In this document: positions 35,760 through 46,600 of the stretch, one piece after another
Layout of the letters: the number at the start of each line of letters is the position of its first letter
Position numbering within the stretch: the first letter of the stretch is position 1
From: Mya arenaria
Lineage: Eukaryota; Mollusca; Bivalvia; Myida; Myidae
DNA length: 64,000 bases
Assembly (NCBI RefSeq): GCF_026914265.1
Contig: NC_069134.1
Location: forward strand, 10,551,258 to 10,615,257
Reading direction: 5' to 3'
Translations under genes and position numbers: made by a program
Notes under the pieces: model-generated
Seen by the model: only the letters and a program-made list of their open reading frames with translations
Databases searched by the model: none
What the model was told of the DNA's origin: nothing

Positions 35760-35953
35760 AGTATAATGCAACCGGAATGTACGGGCCTCCATACAAATAG
35801 CCAATCACAGCAGAGATTACATTATGCATGTAATAATGACGTACTTATGGCGATAGATGTCAGTCGATACGGAAATTTCACAGAAAATCATTTGCAGGCA
35901 TTATGCTTACCGCCTAAGAACTTAAATGAAAACATAATTTGTAATATAAACCG
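35760..35953 (+). CDS. Isolated exon, possibly SUEL/galactose-binding lectin-like
   Basis: A 194-nt stretch bounded by a plausible acceptor (taataattatacag) and a donor (ccg followed by gtatgtg). It encodes SIMQPECTGLHTNSQSQQRL, HYACNNDVLMAIDVSRYGNF, TENHLQALCLPPKNLNENII, CNINR. The spacing C-x-x-D-x-L-x-x-I-D-x-x-x-Y-G-x, followed by two further cysteines, resembles the SUEL lectin domain pattern (C...I.I..A.YGR...C...C). Neighbouring exons were not found, so it may be a fragment or a lone relic. The family assignment is tentative. Confidence 0.38.
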
Positions 35954-38004
35954 GTATGTGTATGAAATATTCAAATCTATTTTGTTTTTCCAATTTTTTT
36001 TTTCTTCAATACTAGACAAATTGGCAATTTTAGTTTTATTTTACTTTCTTTTAAGGTAAAAAAAGGTACAGTTTATGTGTTGGCTTGAGATTTGGGTTAT
36101 CATATGTCCATGAAGTTTTAGCCCAATTTTAGGATGGGTGGGGTGTCGCCTCCCTATATTGAGACTTTTTTATAATTGTAGTGAATGGTGCAATTTCCTG
36201 CGTTCTTGCTAAACTAAACTGCTACAGTATATAGTCCAACAATAAAATTGTTGTTCTTTATATCTTTTTGTATTCCTTAGTGGTCGAAATTAGCACAAGC
36301 CCGCAAACCCTGCACAGGTAAAATGTCCTCCGGGCTTGCTCGATTCTGAAATATAGCAGGGCTTGTTAAAAATTTGATGCCAAGCATAAGAATTCGGGCT
36401 TAATCATCTAAAAGTCTTATTGAAATTACTGGTTCCTCAAAGTTTTAAACCGAACAAATTCACGTGGTAGTGAGTAGTTATGTTTATATTAACACTGGAG
36501 ACAATACCCAGTGAAATGTGTTAAACAGGGCCTCCCTGGAGTCTGCTGTTCTTGTACATAAAGAGCATGAATCCTGTGATCATACTCAAATAATAATTAA
36601 ATGCAATCAAGTAATATATCCAACACTCATTATCCAACACTCATTCATTCAGATAAGAGATGATCAAGAAGGAAAAAAAACTTTATATAGGGACAATATC
36701 GCAAGCTTTACCTTCATGCTGGCTGACGTCACATGCATCTGCCTGTATGTATTTGTTTGAAGAACGATGAGATTCCTGAGCTCATAAGAGGCATGAGAAC
36801 TTTGTGTTAGGCCTTGTTGAAATTTTTAGTCAGAATGATTTGTTTTTCATGTAAACTTCCAATTGAAACTTCAAACTTAAATTGGCATTCAAAATGATTC
36901 TTGATTTTTGATACTCGATGGCAGGATGAGGAATCATGTGACTTCAACGGGGTTCTCACATGGGTCACCACAGTTCAAAACTAATGTAAACAAACATGAA
37001 ATGATGTTAATTTCTAAATAACTTTTTTGAAAGAAAAGATCTGAAAATATTTCTTAGTCCATAAATGACTATTTTATATTCCGCTTCTTCACCCGTGAAC
37101 TATTTTTAGATTTGCTTGTATTTTAAAGATGCAATCCTTGGCCAAAATTTCAACTTGACGGAATTTTGTAGAACAATGCAAAGCTGTGGGCGGCATGAAT
37201 CTTTCATGTTAAATTACAATTGGAGTATCCCATCAATTAACATATCATTGATTTATTCGAATTCAAAAGCCAATAGTGTTATTAGTTGGAAAGATGAAGG
37301 TCCATTGTATTTCAACCCTAACGCCAATTTGGAGTTGGGGAGAGCCATGAACGCGATTGAATGATGGTCAAGTGAAATATTCTTTACGGGCCTTCCGGCT
37401 ATCAGCCAACCATTATGATAGCAGCTGACACACCTTGCTTTAGGTCACCTATAATGAAGGCCTAAACTGTGTATGTCAATATTGTTTTTATAAGGCATGT
37501 CGTCCTGGGGATTAAGGCATGTAGGTGCAATAAACATGTGTCGGTTATCAGCCTTGCCCCGGGAATGCACATCGGGCTAGACAAGTCATAAAGGCATGGT
37601 GGAAACCCTGTGGTTTACTGTTTTTAAATAAATGACCATCATTTTTTTCTGGTTCTTGGTCCTATTCACCTTTAAGAAACAAAATAAAGAAAAATAATAA
37701 CATTAACTTATCCATTGGTATAACTCCCAGGCAAATTAGGCCATGTTTGATTCCTTTTCCTTGGAGCAGTATATGTCAATGCCTGTTTATGCAAGTTTAT
37801 TTTTAGAAACTTAAATCCAAATTATTGTGTAGCAGTTCAATGAAAATGATTCGTTTTGTGATTAAAAAACTATTTTAGTTTACAAAGTGAAAGTTAATGT
37901 ATTAATTACTTCATTTTATAATCATTTAGGATGTAAAACATGATTACCATATTTTTTTTTTCAGATTGACAGAAGAGTAGAATTTGTTCCCTCAACATCA
38001 AAAT
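35954..38004. other. Intergenic and 5' region of the KLHL gene
   Basis: No gene called. At about 36290-36410 a short dispersed repeat (agggcttgttaaaaatttga, cgggcttgctcgattctgaa) also appears in part at 18735-18800 within geminin intron 1. At about 37390-37620 a GC-richer stretch with repeated aaggcatg strings looks like an old repeat. The sequence cagattgacagaagag (about 37964) is the acceptor of the KLHL coding exon, so a 5' non-coding exon must lie upstream, perhaps here. Confidence 0.4.
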
Positions 38005-39759
38005 ATGGCAGGCCAGCGCAATGTTGATTCAAAGTTTGTCCTAAAAGAAGTCAGCTATGGCATAGACCTCTTGAAAAATTTGAATGATATGAGAATAAAG
38101 AGATTGTTTACAGACACAATACTGTGCTTAGGACAGGAAGAGTTTCCATGCCATAAAAATATTCTGTCAGCTAGCAGTCCTTATTTCCATGCCATGTTCA
38201 CAAATGATGTGAGAGAAAACAGGGACATACGGATATATTTTGATGATATATCGCCTTGGACATTCAAGAGAATATTAGACTATGTTTACACTGGTAGATT
38301 GGAGATCTCTACTGACAATGCTCAAGAAATGCTAGCTGCTGGTTGCAGGTTTCAGTATCCTGCCATTGTTGACGGCTGCTGTAAATTTTTACAAAGCGAA
38401 CTTCATCCATCCAATTGTTTGGGCATTTACTACTTTGCACACATGCATTCTTGTAAAGAACTTGAAGACAATTCATGGAAATATGCCCTTGAGAACTTCT
38501 CTATGCTTGTCCAGTATGATGAATTTTTGGAAGTTTCTCTTGAACAGTTGATGCGGTTTGTTTCTAGTGATTTGATCGAGGTACGAAATGAGGAAACAGT
38601 GTACAATGCTGTGATTCGCTGGATCAAGTTTGATGTTGAGGAACGAAAACAATACATGATGCAATTAATGCAAGAAGTGAGATTACCTGTGATTAACATC
38701 AACAACCTAAAAAGCATGGAAAATGAGCCTCTAGTTCAGAGCTGTGAAGGCTGCATAGGACTGGTTCTTGAGGCAGAGGTGAAACATGAAACTATTCATG
38801 ATCGTTATGGGCGTAGGAGACGAAGCATGCAGGATACTCAGGTCCACCCTCGACCTTCCACTATAGCGAAGGAGGTCATAGTTGTTGTTGGGGGATTGAA
38901 CGGGTTTGTCACAAGAACTGTGGAGATGTTTGATCCCCAGAAAGACACATGGATGTCCTTGCCTGATTTCCCGAAACCAGTGACATGGTTCAGTGTGTCG
39001 GCTGTAGTCAACTGCATCATAGTAGCTGGAGGGATAACAGATGGAAGAATAGTCAATAGTGTCTGGAAGTTTGACACACTTGGAAGAGAATGGCATGAAA
39101 TCTCCCACTTAACTCACCCACGAGCAAAGCATTCCTCCGCTGTGCTACATGACAGATTGTATGTGTTTGGAGGAGTGACATTCACTGCAAATTTTGATGT
39201 TGTTGATCAGGGTTGCATTGAATGTTTTGACCCTGCTACAAACACATGGTCTGTTGTTGGCCACTCTTCATTTCCCAGAACTCTGTCCAAAATTGTGCCA
39301 TTTGGTAACTTGTTAGTTGAAGTGGGTGGGCAGCAGGGGGAGGCTAAAGTCAACACAATGGAGTGTTATGAGGGCTCACAAGACAACATCTCCATCAAAA
39401 CACTCAGTGAACACTTCATCTTGCCAGAGGCCATCCAACATGCTCAGATTGTTGTTCTCAATGGTGTGTTTTACATCATCTGGGAGGACACAAAGAAAGT
39501 CATTACCTTAGACCCAGAGAAGCGTACATTCCAGAGATTGCCTGACCTTCACTACAGTCACAAAAGTAGTGGTGCTACCGTCCTGAAGGACAAGATCTAT
39601 GTGCTAGGCGGGATGACTGACAATCCCAGAGGTGGAGGCGCAGATTCACATGCTTGTACAATTGTTGAGTGTTATGATCCAGAGACAAAAACTTGGTCCC
39701 TAGAGAAACCAATGCAGGAATCACGTGGCTTTCATGGCTGTGTTACAGTAAATATGTGA
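38005..39759 (+). CDS. Kelch-like BTB-BACK-kelch protein, KLHL24/KLHL6 type
   Basis: A single coding exon of 584 residues; the ATG at 38005 (MAGQRNVDSKFV) follows an acceptor at about 37964-37974. BTB domain about 24-135 (LFTDTILCLGQEEFPCHKNI, LSASSPYFHAMFTNDVRE), BACK about 140-245 (SNCLGIYYFAHMHSCKEL, NEETVYNAVIRWIKFD), then six kelch-type repeats to the end (VIVVVGG at about 285; closing GFHGCVTVNM). The BTB and the endings VIVVVGG and HGCVTV match vertebrate KLHL24 closely. Such proteins are substrate adaptors of cullin-3 ubiquitin ligases: BTB binds CUL3 and the kelch propeller holds the substrate. KLHL24 itself controls intermediate filament and receptor turnover; a similar target here is only a guess. 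Length is normal for the family. No defect seen. Confidence 0.92.
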   Translation: MAGQRNVDSKFVLKEVSYGIDLLKNLNDMRIKRLFTDTILCLGQEEFPCHKNILSASSPYFHAMFTNDVRENRDIRIYFDDISPWTFKRILDYVYTGRLEISTDNAQEMLAAGCRFQYPAIVDGCCKFLQSELHPSNCLGIYYFAHMHSCKELEDNSWKYALENFSMLVQYDEFLEVSLEQLMRFVSSDLIEVRNEETVYNAVIRWIKFDVEERKQYMMQLMQEVRLPVININNLKSMENEPLVQSCEGCIGLVLEAEVKHETIHDRYGRRRRSMQDTQVHPRPSTIAKEVIVVVGGLNGFVTRTVEMFDPQKDTWMSLPDFPKPVTWFSVSAVVNCIIVAGGITDGRIVNSVWKFDTLGREWHEISHLTHPRAKHSSAVLHDRLYVFGGVTFTANFDVVDQGCIECFDPATNTWSVVGHSSFPRTLSKIVPFGNLLVEVGGQQGEAKVNTMECYEGSQDNISIKTLSEHFILPEAIQHAQIVVLNGVFYIIWEDTKKVITLDPEKRTFQRLPDLHYSHKSSGATVLKDKIYVLGGMTDNPRGGGADSHACTIVECYDPETKTWSLEKPMQESRGFHGCVTVNM

Positions 39760-40160
39760 TGTAGGCTGATACATTTTCTAGATTTATTCATTCGATTCAA
39801 ATCTCATTAGACAGTATTTTATAGGTTGAAATACTAATTTGAAATATTTTTTTCTGCTATCACATTCCTTGTTGTACATCACAGTACAACATGTAATCTT
39901 AAGTCTCAGCAAAGAAGGCCAATTAATTTTAATAAGTTCAAATACCGAATCTTATCTGTATTTATTTGTAATATTTGAATTATACTAACACAACTCGTAA
40001 ACAAAAAGGAACTGCAAAGAACTTAAAAATTATGATCATTAAATTTTAATATGCACCCAAATATAACTGGACTATAAGTTAACTGTATGTTACCTTATAC
40101 TTCTGCCATTTATATTTTATCAGTATTATTTCGATATTTATTTGTTTTACGCTACAATAC

Positions 40161-40166
40161 AATAAA
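40161..40166 (+). terminator. Polyadenylation signal of the KLHL gene
   Basis: AATAAA about 400 bp after the stop codon in AT-rich 3' UTR. Confidence 0.5.
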
Positions 40167-40879
40167 TACATTTGGAGTGTTGTTTGCCATTGTTACAAGT
40201 TTGAATGTGTGTTGCTGTATTTGTTGTTTTTTGAGGTGCTAATCACATGGAAACAGCGTTAAATGAGTGTCTGGACCAATACTATTTGTTCATCCTGAAT
40301 ATTGTTTTCTAGCATGATACCTGTGAAACATTCAATTCAATGAATTTTAAAATTGAACAATCAGATACATAATGACCTGGAAGGTGCATGATGATATTTG
40401 TAACAAACAGTTGTATGAGGTTGTCATTATTGCCAGTACACATAGACAATAATTGTTTCAGTGTCTGATTGCAACGTATTTCACTGAGTGAGCACTGGAA
40501 GTTGTATTTCATGCTTGTACTGCATACTAAATTATAATTGATTAGCTTTTTATTGGAAAACTTAACTAGGTTTTAGTCTGAAATTACCTTATTTTATTAT
40601 TATAAAGTTATTCTATTTACCAGAGCCAGACAGATCCTAAATATTATCTATTTTGAATCTGATTTGCTATTTTCATTAACTAGCTTTTAATTTCTTCCCG
40701 ATGTTTCATGAATTGGTGTTAACTGGTCTGGTTTCTACTACCTGTGGCTATCCGATGTACTTCTGACCAGTGTTAGTAGTATTTGCTGTTGCTGTTAACT
40801 GTATATTGTGTGAATGTAATATTAATGAGACAGTTAAACTGTTACATTAAATGGTATTGTTATTGATAATAAAAATGTC

Positions 40880-41570
40880 TGCACATATATTGTTATTTAA
40901 CTTTGTTATGCCCCCAAATGTGAGCATATTAAAATAGCACAGTCCATTTGGCCGTAGGTTCAATTTCTCGTGTCTGGACTGTAACTTTCTTTTGCATGGA
41001 CAGATTTTAACATAACTTGCCTTGATTATGTGTTTCACATACCAAGATGACCTGTTGTGTGCATGACCATGTCCCTACCTTTGAGGTCAAGGTCACAGAG
41101 TTTGTTTACTATGGAATGCTGCATTATGAGGACATAAGAGTATAAGTGGTCATGTCTGGGCCGTAACTCTGTAAGGACAGATTTTAAAAAAGACTTGTCA
41201 CATGTGTTTGACATACCAAGATGATGTGTCAGGTGCATGACCTGTGTCCCTACCTCTTAGGTAAAGTTCACACTTAGTTTTTGTTAACTATGAAATGCTG
41301 CATATTAGAACAAAGTATAGGTGGTTGTGTCCGGGCTGTAACATGATCTTGTGTGGACAGATTTTTAAATAACTTGCCCCTTGTATTCAACATAAGACGA
41401 CATGTTGTCTGCAAGAACTGCATCCAAACCTCTTAAGACCAATCCGTCGATGTGTCCGGCTCAATTCCTTTCTTTATCCATTTCATTGCTATTTTTTCCC
41501 TTTCTAAATGACCTTTAAATCACATTAGAGTACCCCTTCAGGGGCATTCGTTACTTACAGTGTTACTGGT
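40880..41570. repeat. Dispersed bivalve repeat with three internal ~165-bp units
   Basis: Units share tggacagattttaaaataact, ttgacataccaagatgac, gtgcatgaccatgtccctac, ctttgaggtcaaggtcaca and gaatgctgcat. The 3' end (ccccttcaggggcattcgtt then acttacagtgtt) is the characteristic terminus of this high-copy family. No open frame. Confidence 0.65.
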
Positions 41571-42107
41571 GTTAACCTGTTAAGCACAACTGACACATAC
41601 TGATGGGGATTACTTTGTATCACACTTTCACTTCTAATCAATGATGTTCGAGCAGCATGGTGTAGTCTTCAGACTTGGTATGATCTTCAGATCTCTATTT
41701 GATAAGAGGCAAAAATGTCAAAAATCTAGGTAACCTGCAAGAAAAATGACTCTAGTTAGAATTCTTCAAAAATGGTATGCCCATTTGTCAAGGTCAGTAT
41801 ATGGCCCATATCAATTTTGGGGTTAATAGTTCTAAATTCACATGAGGTTGCATAATATACCAATTTAATAGGAGTCATTTATCCAGGCAGAGGTATGTGG
41901 CTGGACAATAGATGGTCACTTAATAAACAAGGCCAACTATTTTATACTATACATCCATATGACAAGATAAGACTTTAAAATATAGGCTCATTGTTGGTTC
42001 TTGTCAAGTCAGTGAGTTTGTCACTAGGTCAGGAAAGATATCACATTTTCTACCCAATTATATTTGTGTTGTTTGTGTCCAGTTGGATCATGGGACATGA
42101 TCATATC
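41571..42107. other. Intergenic, nothing recognised
   Basis: No gene, RNA or clear repeat. Composition similar to surrounding intergenic DNA. Confidence 0.35.
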
Positions 42108-42589
42108 AGTGTGTATACCACGTGAAAACTGACGACATACTTGCTACGTCGGAAGGCGAAAATTTGCTTAAAATGAAGACTTAAATCAAAGATAACTTTT
42201 CATTTACAACATCATTTTAAATGAAACGAAGGGCAGTCTATGCCGCTTAAAGAGCCCAGCATTTGTTTTATTACCAAAATTTGATGAGGTCATTAATTTC
42301 ATCAAACACTTCGATAAACCTGTTTCCAAAATAAGGTTTTGACAGTGCTCCGTCAGACGGCCATATTGTGAAAAGGTTTGTCGAAGTGTTTTAAGAAAGT
42401 AAACCCTCAATCAAATTCTGGTAAAAGACCGAAGGTGGGGCTCCGTAAGCAACGTAGACTGCGCTTTGTTTCATTTAAAATGGTGAGGAAATAGTGAAGT
42501 TATCTTTGTTTAAAGTCTTTTTACAAATCAAAATATTGCCTTCCGACATAGCATTTATGACACAATTTATCATGTGGTATACTCACACT
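42108..42589. mobile_element. Fold-back element, near-complete ~480-bp palindrome
   Basis: The left arm (agtgtgtataccacgtg, ctacgtcggaaggcgaaaat, caaagataacttttcattta, cattttaaatgaaacgaagg, aaacacttcgataaacctgt) is mirrored in order by the right arm (aaaggtttgtcgaagtgttt, ctttgtttcatttaaaatgg, gaagttatctttgtttaaag, ttgccttccgacatagcatt, catgtggtatactcacact). Only a short central region near 42349 is unpaired. No coding capacity. A MITE of fold-back type. Confidence 0.85.
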
Positions 42590-43621
42590 GCATAATAAAA
42601 GGTAAGTAAAAGACCAAGAAAGCCTTGTAAGTCGCTTTTTGAATGGGGTCGCTTTTTAACCCCAATCTTCATGAACATAGCCTAACATGGAACTGGAATC
42701 AAGATTAAAAATGATAATCAGTCAAGTTTGACAACCAAACATGTCACCATAAAGAAGCAATTACTCTTAAAAAACTATTTAATAGACAATCTAAATGAAA
42801 CTGTCAGAATGTTTTTCTATGAATTTGGCGTAGTTCCAATATGTGTCATGTTGGATCAAAAAGTAGTATAGAGAGATCTCTGAGCTTGCTTTGACACTAA
42901 GTTTTGGCACTGAATAACTTATGAACTAGGACCTCTTGTTCCTGCCTGTCATATTACCCATCATGTTATCCAGGGATACAGATATACAATTTTATTTGAC
43001 AAATGTTGAGGCTTTCTTAAATAATCAATTTATTTTCTAAAGTTCTAAAACTAGCAAAGTACAATCCTATTTAAAACAACGGGATTAACATCAACGTTGC
43101 TAACTTTTAAATGTGAACTAATTGATAACGGGCTCATGTACTTAAAATATACCATGTATAGCTGAAACACTTGTCTATTATCTTGTAAGAAATACTGCAG
43201 ATCACAAAAGTATCCATTAAACTTCCAGAGCAATAAAGATTTGAAAGTTAACAGTGATGTCGTTATTAACTTGTTTACTTCATATAAAGTTTTGAACACT
43301 CAGCACAATGTGTGTTAATAAAAAACCTAGGCCTACATCTTCAAACAACTTACATTCAAAATATGAATACACACAATAATGCCTTTAAGAATTGCAAAAA
43401 ATGACCCCAAGTCATATACCCTATAGTTATATGCCCTTGGTGGTAATAAAAATAATAACTTTAATGTAACATGTATATGAGGCTCCAGAGTTTATGTAGC
43501 CAGTTCATGATTTAAGTACATGTTTGCAGCGAAAAAAACATCAGTGAAACTAATTAAATAGTGTTCATGATGTAGTGTAACAAGGAAGGCCAATAGATAG
43601 CTGCTATTTTGAGTGTGTATG
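42590..43621. other. 3' flank of GET3, non-coding
   Basis: No gene or repeat recognised. Part of this is likely GET3 3' UTR; a clear minus-strand AATAAA could not be assigned with confidence. Confidence 0.35.
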
Positions 43622-46600
43622 TCATGTTTCATCAGGATTGTATGGTTTTACAAGGAATCCTGAGAAAGCCTTAATTTTTTCCACACCTCTCACTTCATCT
43701 TCCTGTAGCGGCAATTTAGTCACATGGAAATCTTCGTATAGGTCGGCAATCTGTAGAAAGGAGAACAAAAAATAGTTAATAATTTTTTTTAACTAAATTT
43801 GAATCGAATTAAGTGTCATAACAATGTAAATTTGTAATTCCACTACATAACTGAATACATGTTCTTGAAGAAATTGAAAAAGTTAAAGCAAGTGTCAATT
43901 AATGTTCTAGGACAATAAATATATCTTCAATAACCATGTATGTTTTGTTAAAAGTAAGGTCGCTCTTTTGGTATGTTTGATATTATTTTAACAATAAGCA
44001 AAGTGCAAAAACAGTCAGTTATTAAATGGGACTCACGTTTTCTTCACTCACTACAAATTGGCCTATCAATCTTAAAACTAACCTGTTCTAAATACTTGGT
44101 TTGTATTCGATGGCGGGCAGCACACAGTTTACAGGGTTTGTCTCCCTTAGCAAGAATGTGGAGCTGGTTGACGAGAATGTTGTGTGTGTCAATGCCAAAC
44201 TGCATCAGCTGCTGGACCAGTCTCTCAGTCTCATACAGAGACAGAAACTCCGCTATACAGACACACACAAACGTTGTCTGGTCCTGAAATTAAAACAAGA
44301 AGGTAAATAGATATAAATTATAGCCAATGTCTACTGCAGGAAAACAAAAAGAGTAGAAACAAAATTGCACTGATGTTATATATCTCAAATTGCACATATC
44401 ATAATTCTGATGCAATGAAACTTTGTTAAAAATTTTAGCTAAAAGATATGGTACACCATGTTGATTTATATCATGACAATTCAGTTTTGCTTCTAATCAA
44501 TAAATCAACAATTAAAGTTACTGTATCTTGCTATTCATGTACAATAGTATTACTATCAATCATACAGCATTTTTGAACTGCTCATTCACTTGTCTGATGG
44601 TGCTCATAATATCGTCTAGTTTCCCTGACATGTCGTCTGCGTTCATGTCAGCCATACCCATCATGCTACCCATCTGAAACAGATACAAGAATATAAGTAT
44701 CTATATTGTGTTTCCGGTAGGGATAGAAAAATCCAACCCGAGGGCACTTGCGTAGGCCGGTAACGAGGCTTGCCGAGTTACCGGCCACGCAGCGTGCCCA
44801 AAGGTCGGATTTTTCGATCTGGACCGGAAAAACATGATTGATATTTTTTCTTGCATATCTAAGTTTATCAATTTGTGGAAAAATGATGTTGAAAACGAAC
44901 TTTTGTAAAATTACACTAAAAAGGGCGTGCGACGTTGTTTACCGACGTCATAGAGCGGTTATTTTGAATAATTAAAATAGCGTTTTTAATGGTTATTTAT
45001 GTTCAATTTTAATTAAAAGTCTTGCAAACATAGTTGATTGCCCTTTATTGAAATGGCATAATATATTGTTCATAAACCATACAATAAATAAAATAAGAAG
45101 TGGCGTGTTGTTGCGCGTGACTCATCTTACATGGGGTATATAAGATGGGTTTTTCCAGCACTGGTCACATGACCGGAGACACACGTCTGGTATGCAATAT
45201 AAGGTCACAATGTCGATAAAATCCATTCACTAGTAATTAATTAAAAACCACTTGGACCATCATGTCATCAACACAAATTTAAGCAAGAGTTAAAGGACTT
45301 GCTATTGCTCTGTGAACAAACATGTTTTGTTTGGCTTTGCACATGTTCTGTTTGGCTATGAACATGTTTTGTTTGGCTATGAACATGTTCTGTTTGGCTA
45401 TGAACATGTTCTGTTTGGCTATGAACATGTTCTGTTTAGCTATGAACATGTTTTGTTTAAAGCCAATAAAATATTCAGTCCTGTTTTGTATTGCTATAAA
45501 ATTTGTATAACTACTATCAATGTGTCATGAAATGGTATACAGGCAAATCAACCAAGCTTAGGGCAAGAATATCAAGGTTAATATGGACAAGTTTGAAATG
45601 CCTGAGGGCAGATTGAAAGACTAAAAGGCTGATTGAAAGACCATATGACAGATTGAAAGACCAAATGGCAGATATTGAGATTTGAAAATCTTACGGCAGA
45701 TTGAAAGACCAAAAGGCAGATGGAAATCATATAACATAGAGTAGTGGACTGGACCATACGAACCAGATCGGCGCCACATATAAAGCCAAGATAAACATAT
45801 ATACGGTAACAATAAATTAAGAAATATTTTATAAATTTTTAAAGTACCCAGCAAAATTAGAATTATTACTGAACATGATAAATATCCCCAATTGCTGTCC
45901 TCATAAGAAATGGCAGGGATTTATCCCCAATTGCTGTCCTCATAAGAAATGGCAGGGATTTATTTACCTCCCCCCCCCAAAAAAAAATTGACAATGCTGT
46001 GGATACAGTAATGATTCCCAAACAATGCGCTTTCTCTCATTGTGCTTTACCATTGTTTGAAGTTTGACCATAGTCCATCAAGTTGTTGTTAAATTATGCT
46101 CCAGACAAGAAAAGATAACAAATGGCAATAACAGTTTTAGTACACTGAACTTCCTCACAGTCTGCTTTACCATTGCATGAAATTCCAACAAGTAGTTTTA
46201 CAGTTATGCTCCAGACAAAAATTAAATTGCAACGGACCAACCGACAGACCCTAGGCTGACTCCAATATACCCCCTTCAAAATTTGTTTGTTGGGGGTAAA
46301 AAAATATAACATTACTAGGCTTCTTCTTTCAAACAGAAATACTCGTAATTCTTGAAGAATTCTGGCTTATTAATTCTGAGTTAAGTTCAAGTTTCATGAC
46401 TGAGCACCTATATAACTCGGATCACCACGCACCTGTGAGATGAAGGGTCCAACTTGGTTTTTAAGCCTCAGTAGTTTCCCAAGGCCTTTTTCAGCCACGG
46501 TTGGAAAGGAGAGGAGACGAAGGGTGTGGCCAGTGGGAGCTGTGTCAAACACAACCACAGAGAAGTTCATTGTCTTCACTAACCTGCAATAGAAAATCAC

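Noticed and set aside
37116-37364. 82-codon plus-strand frame before KLHL
   Set aside because: Low-complexity Asn/Ser composition, no donor or acceptor arrangement, no family resemblance.
37984-38004. Extension of the KLHL protein seven codons upstream
   Set aside because: That start would be TTG and lies just after the acceptor in 5' UTR; the ATG at 38005 begins a normal family N-terminus.
44101-44310. Plus-strand frame over GET3 exon 7
   Set aside because: Antisense shadow of the conserved GET3 exon.
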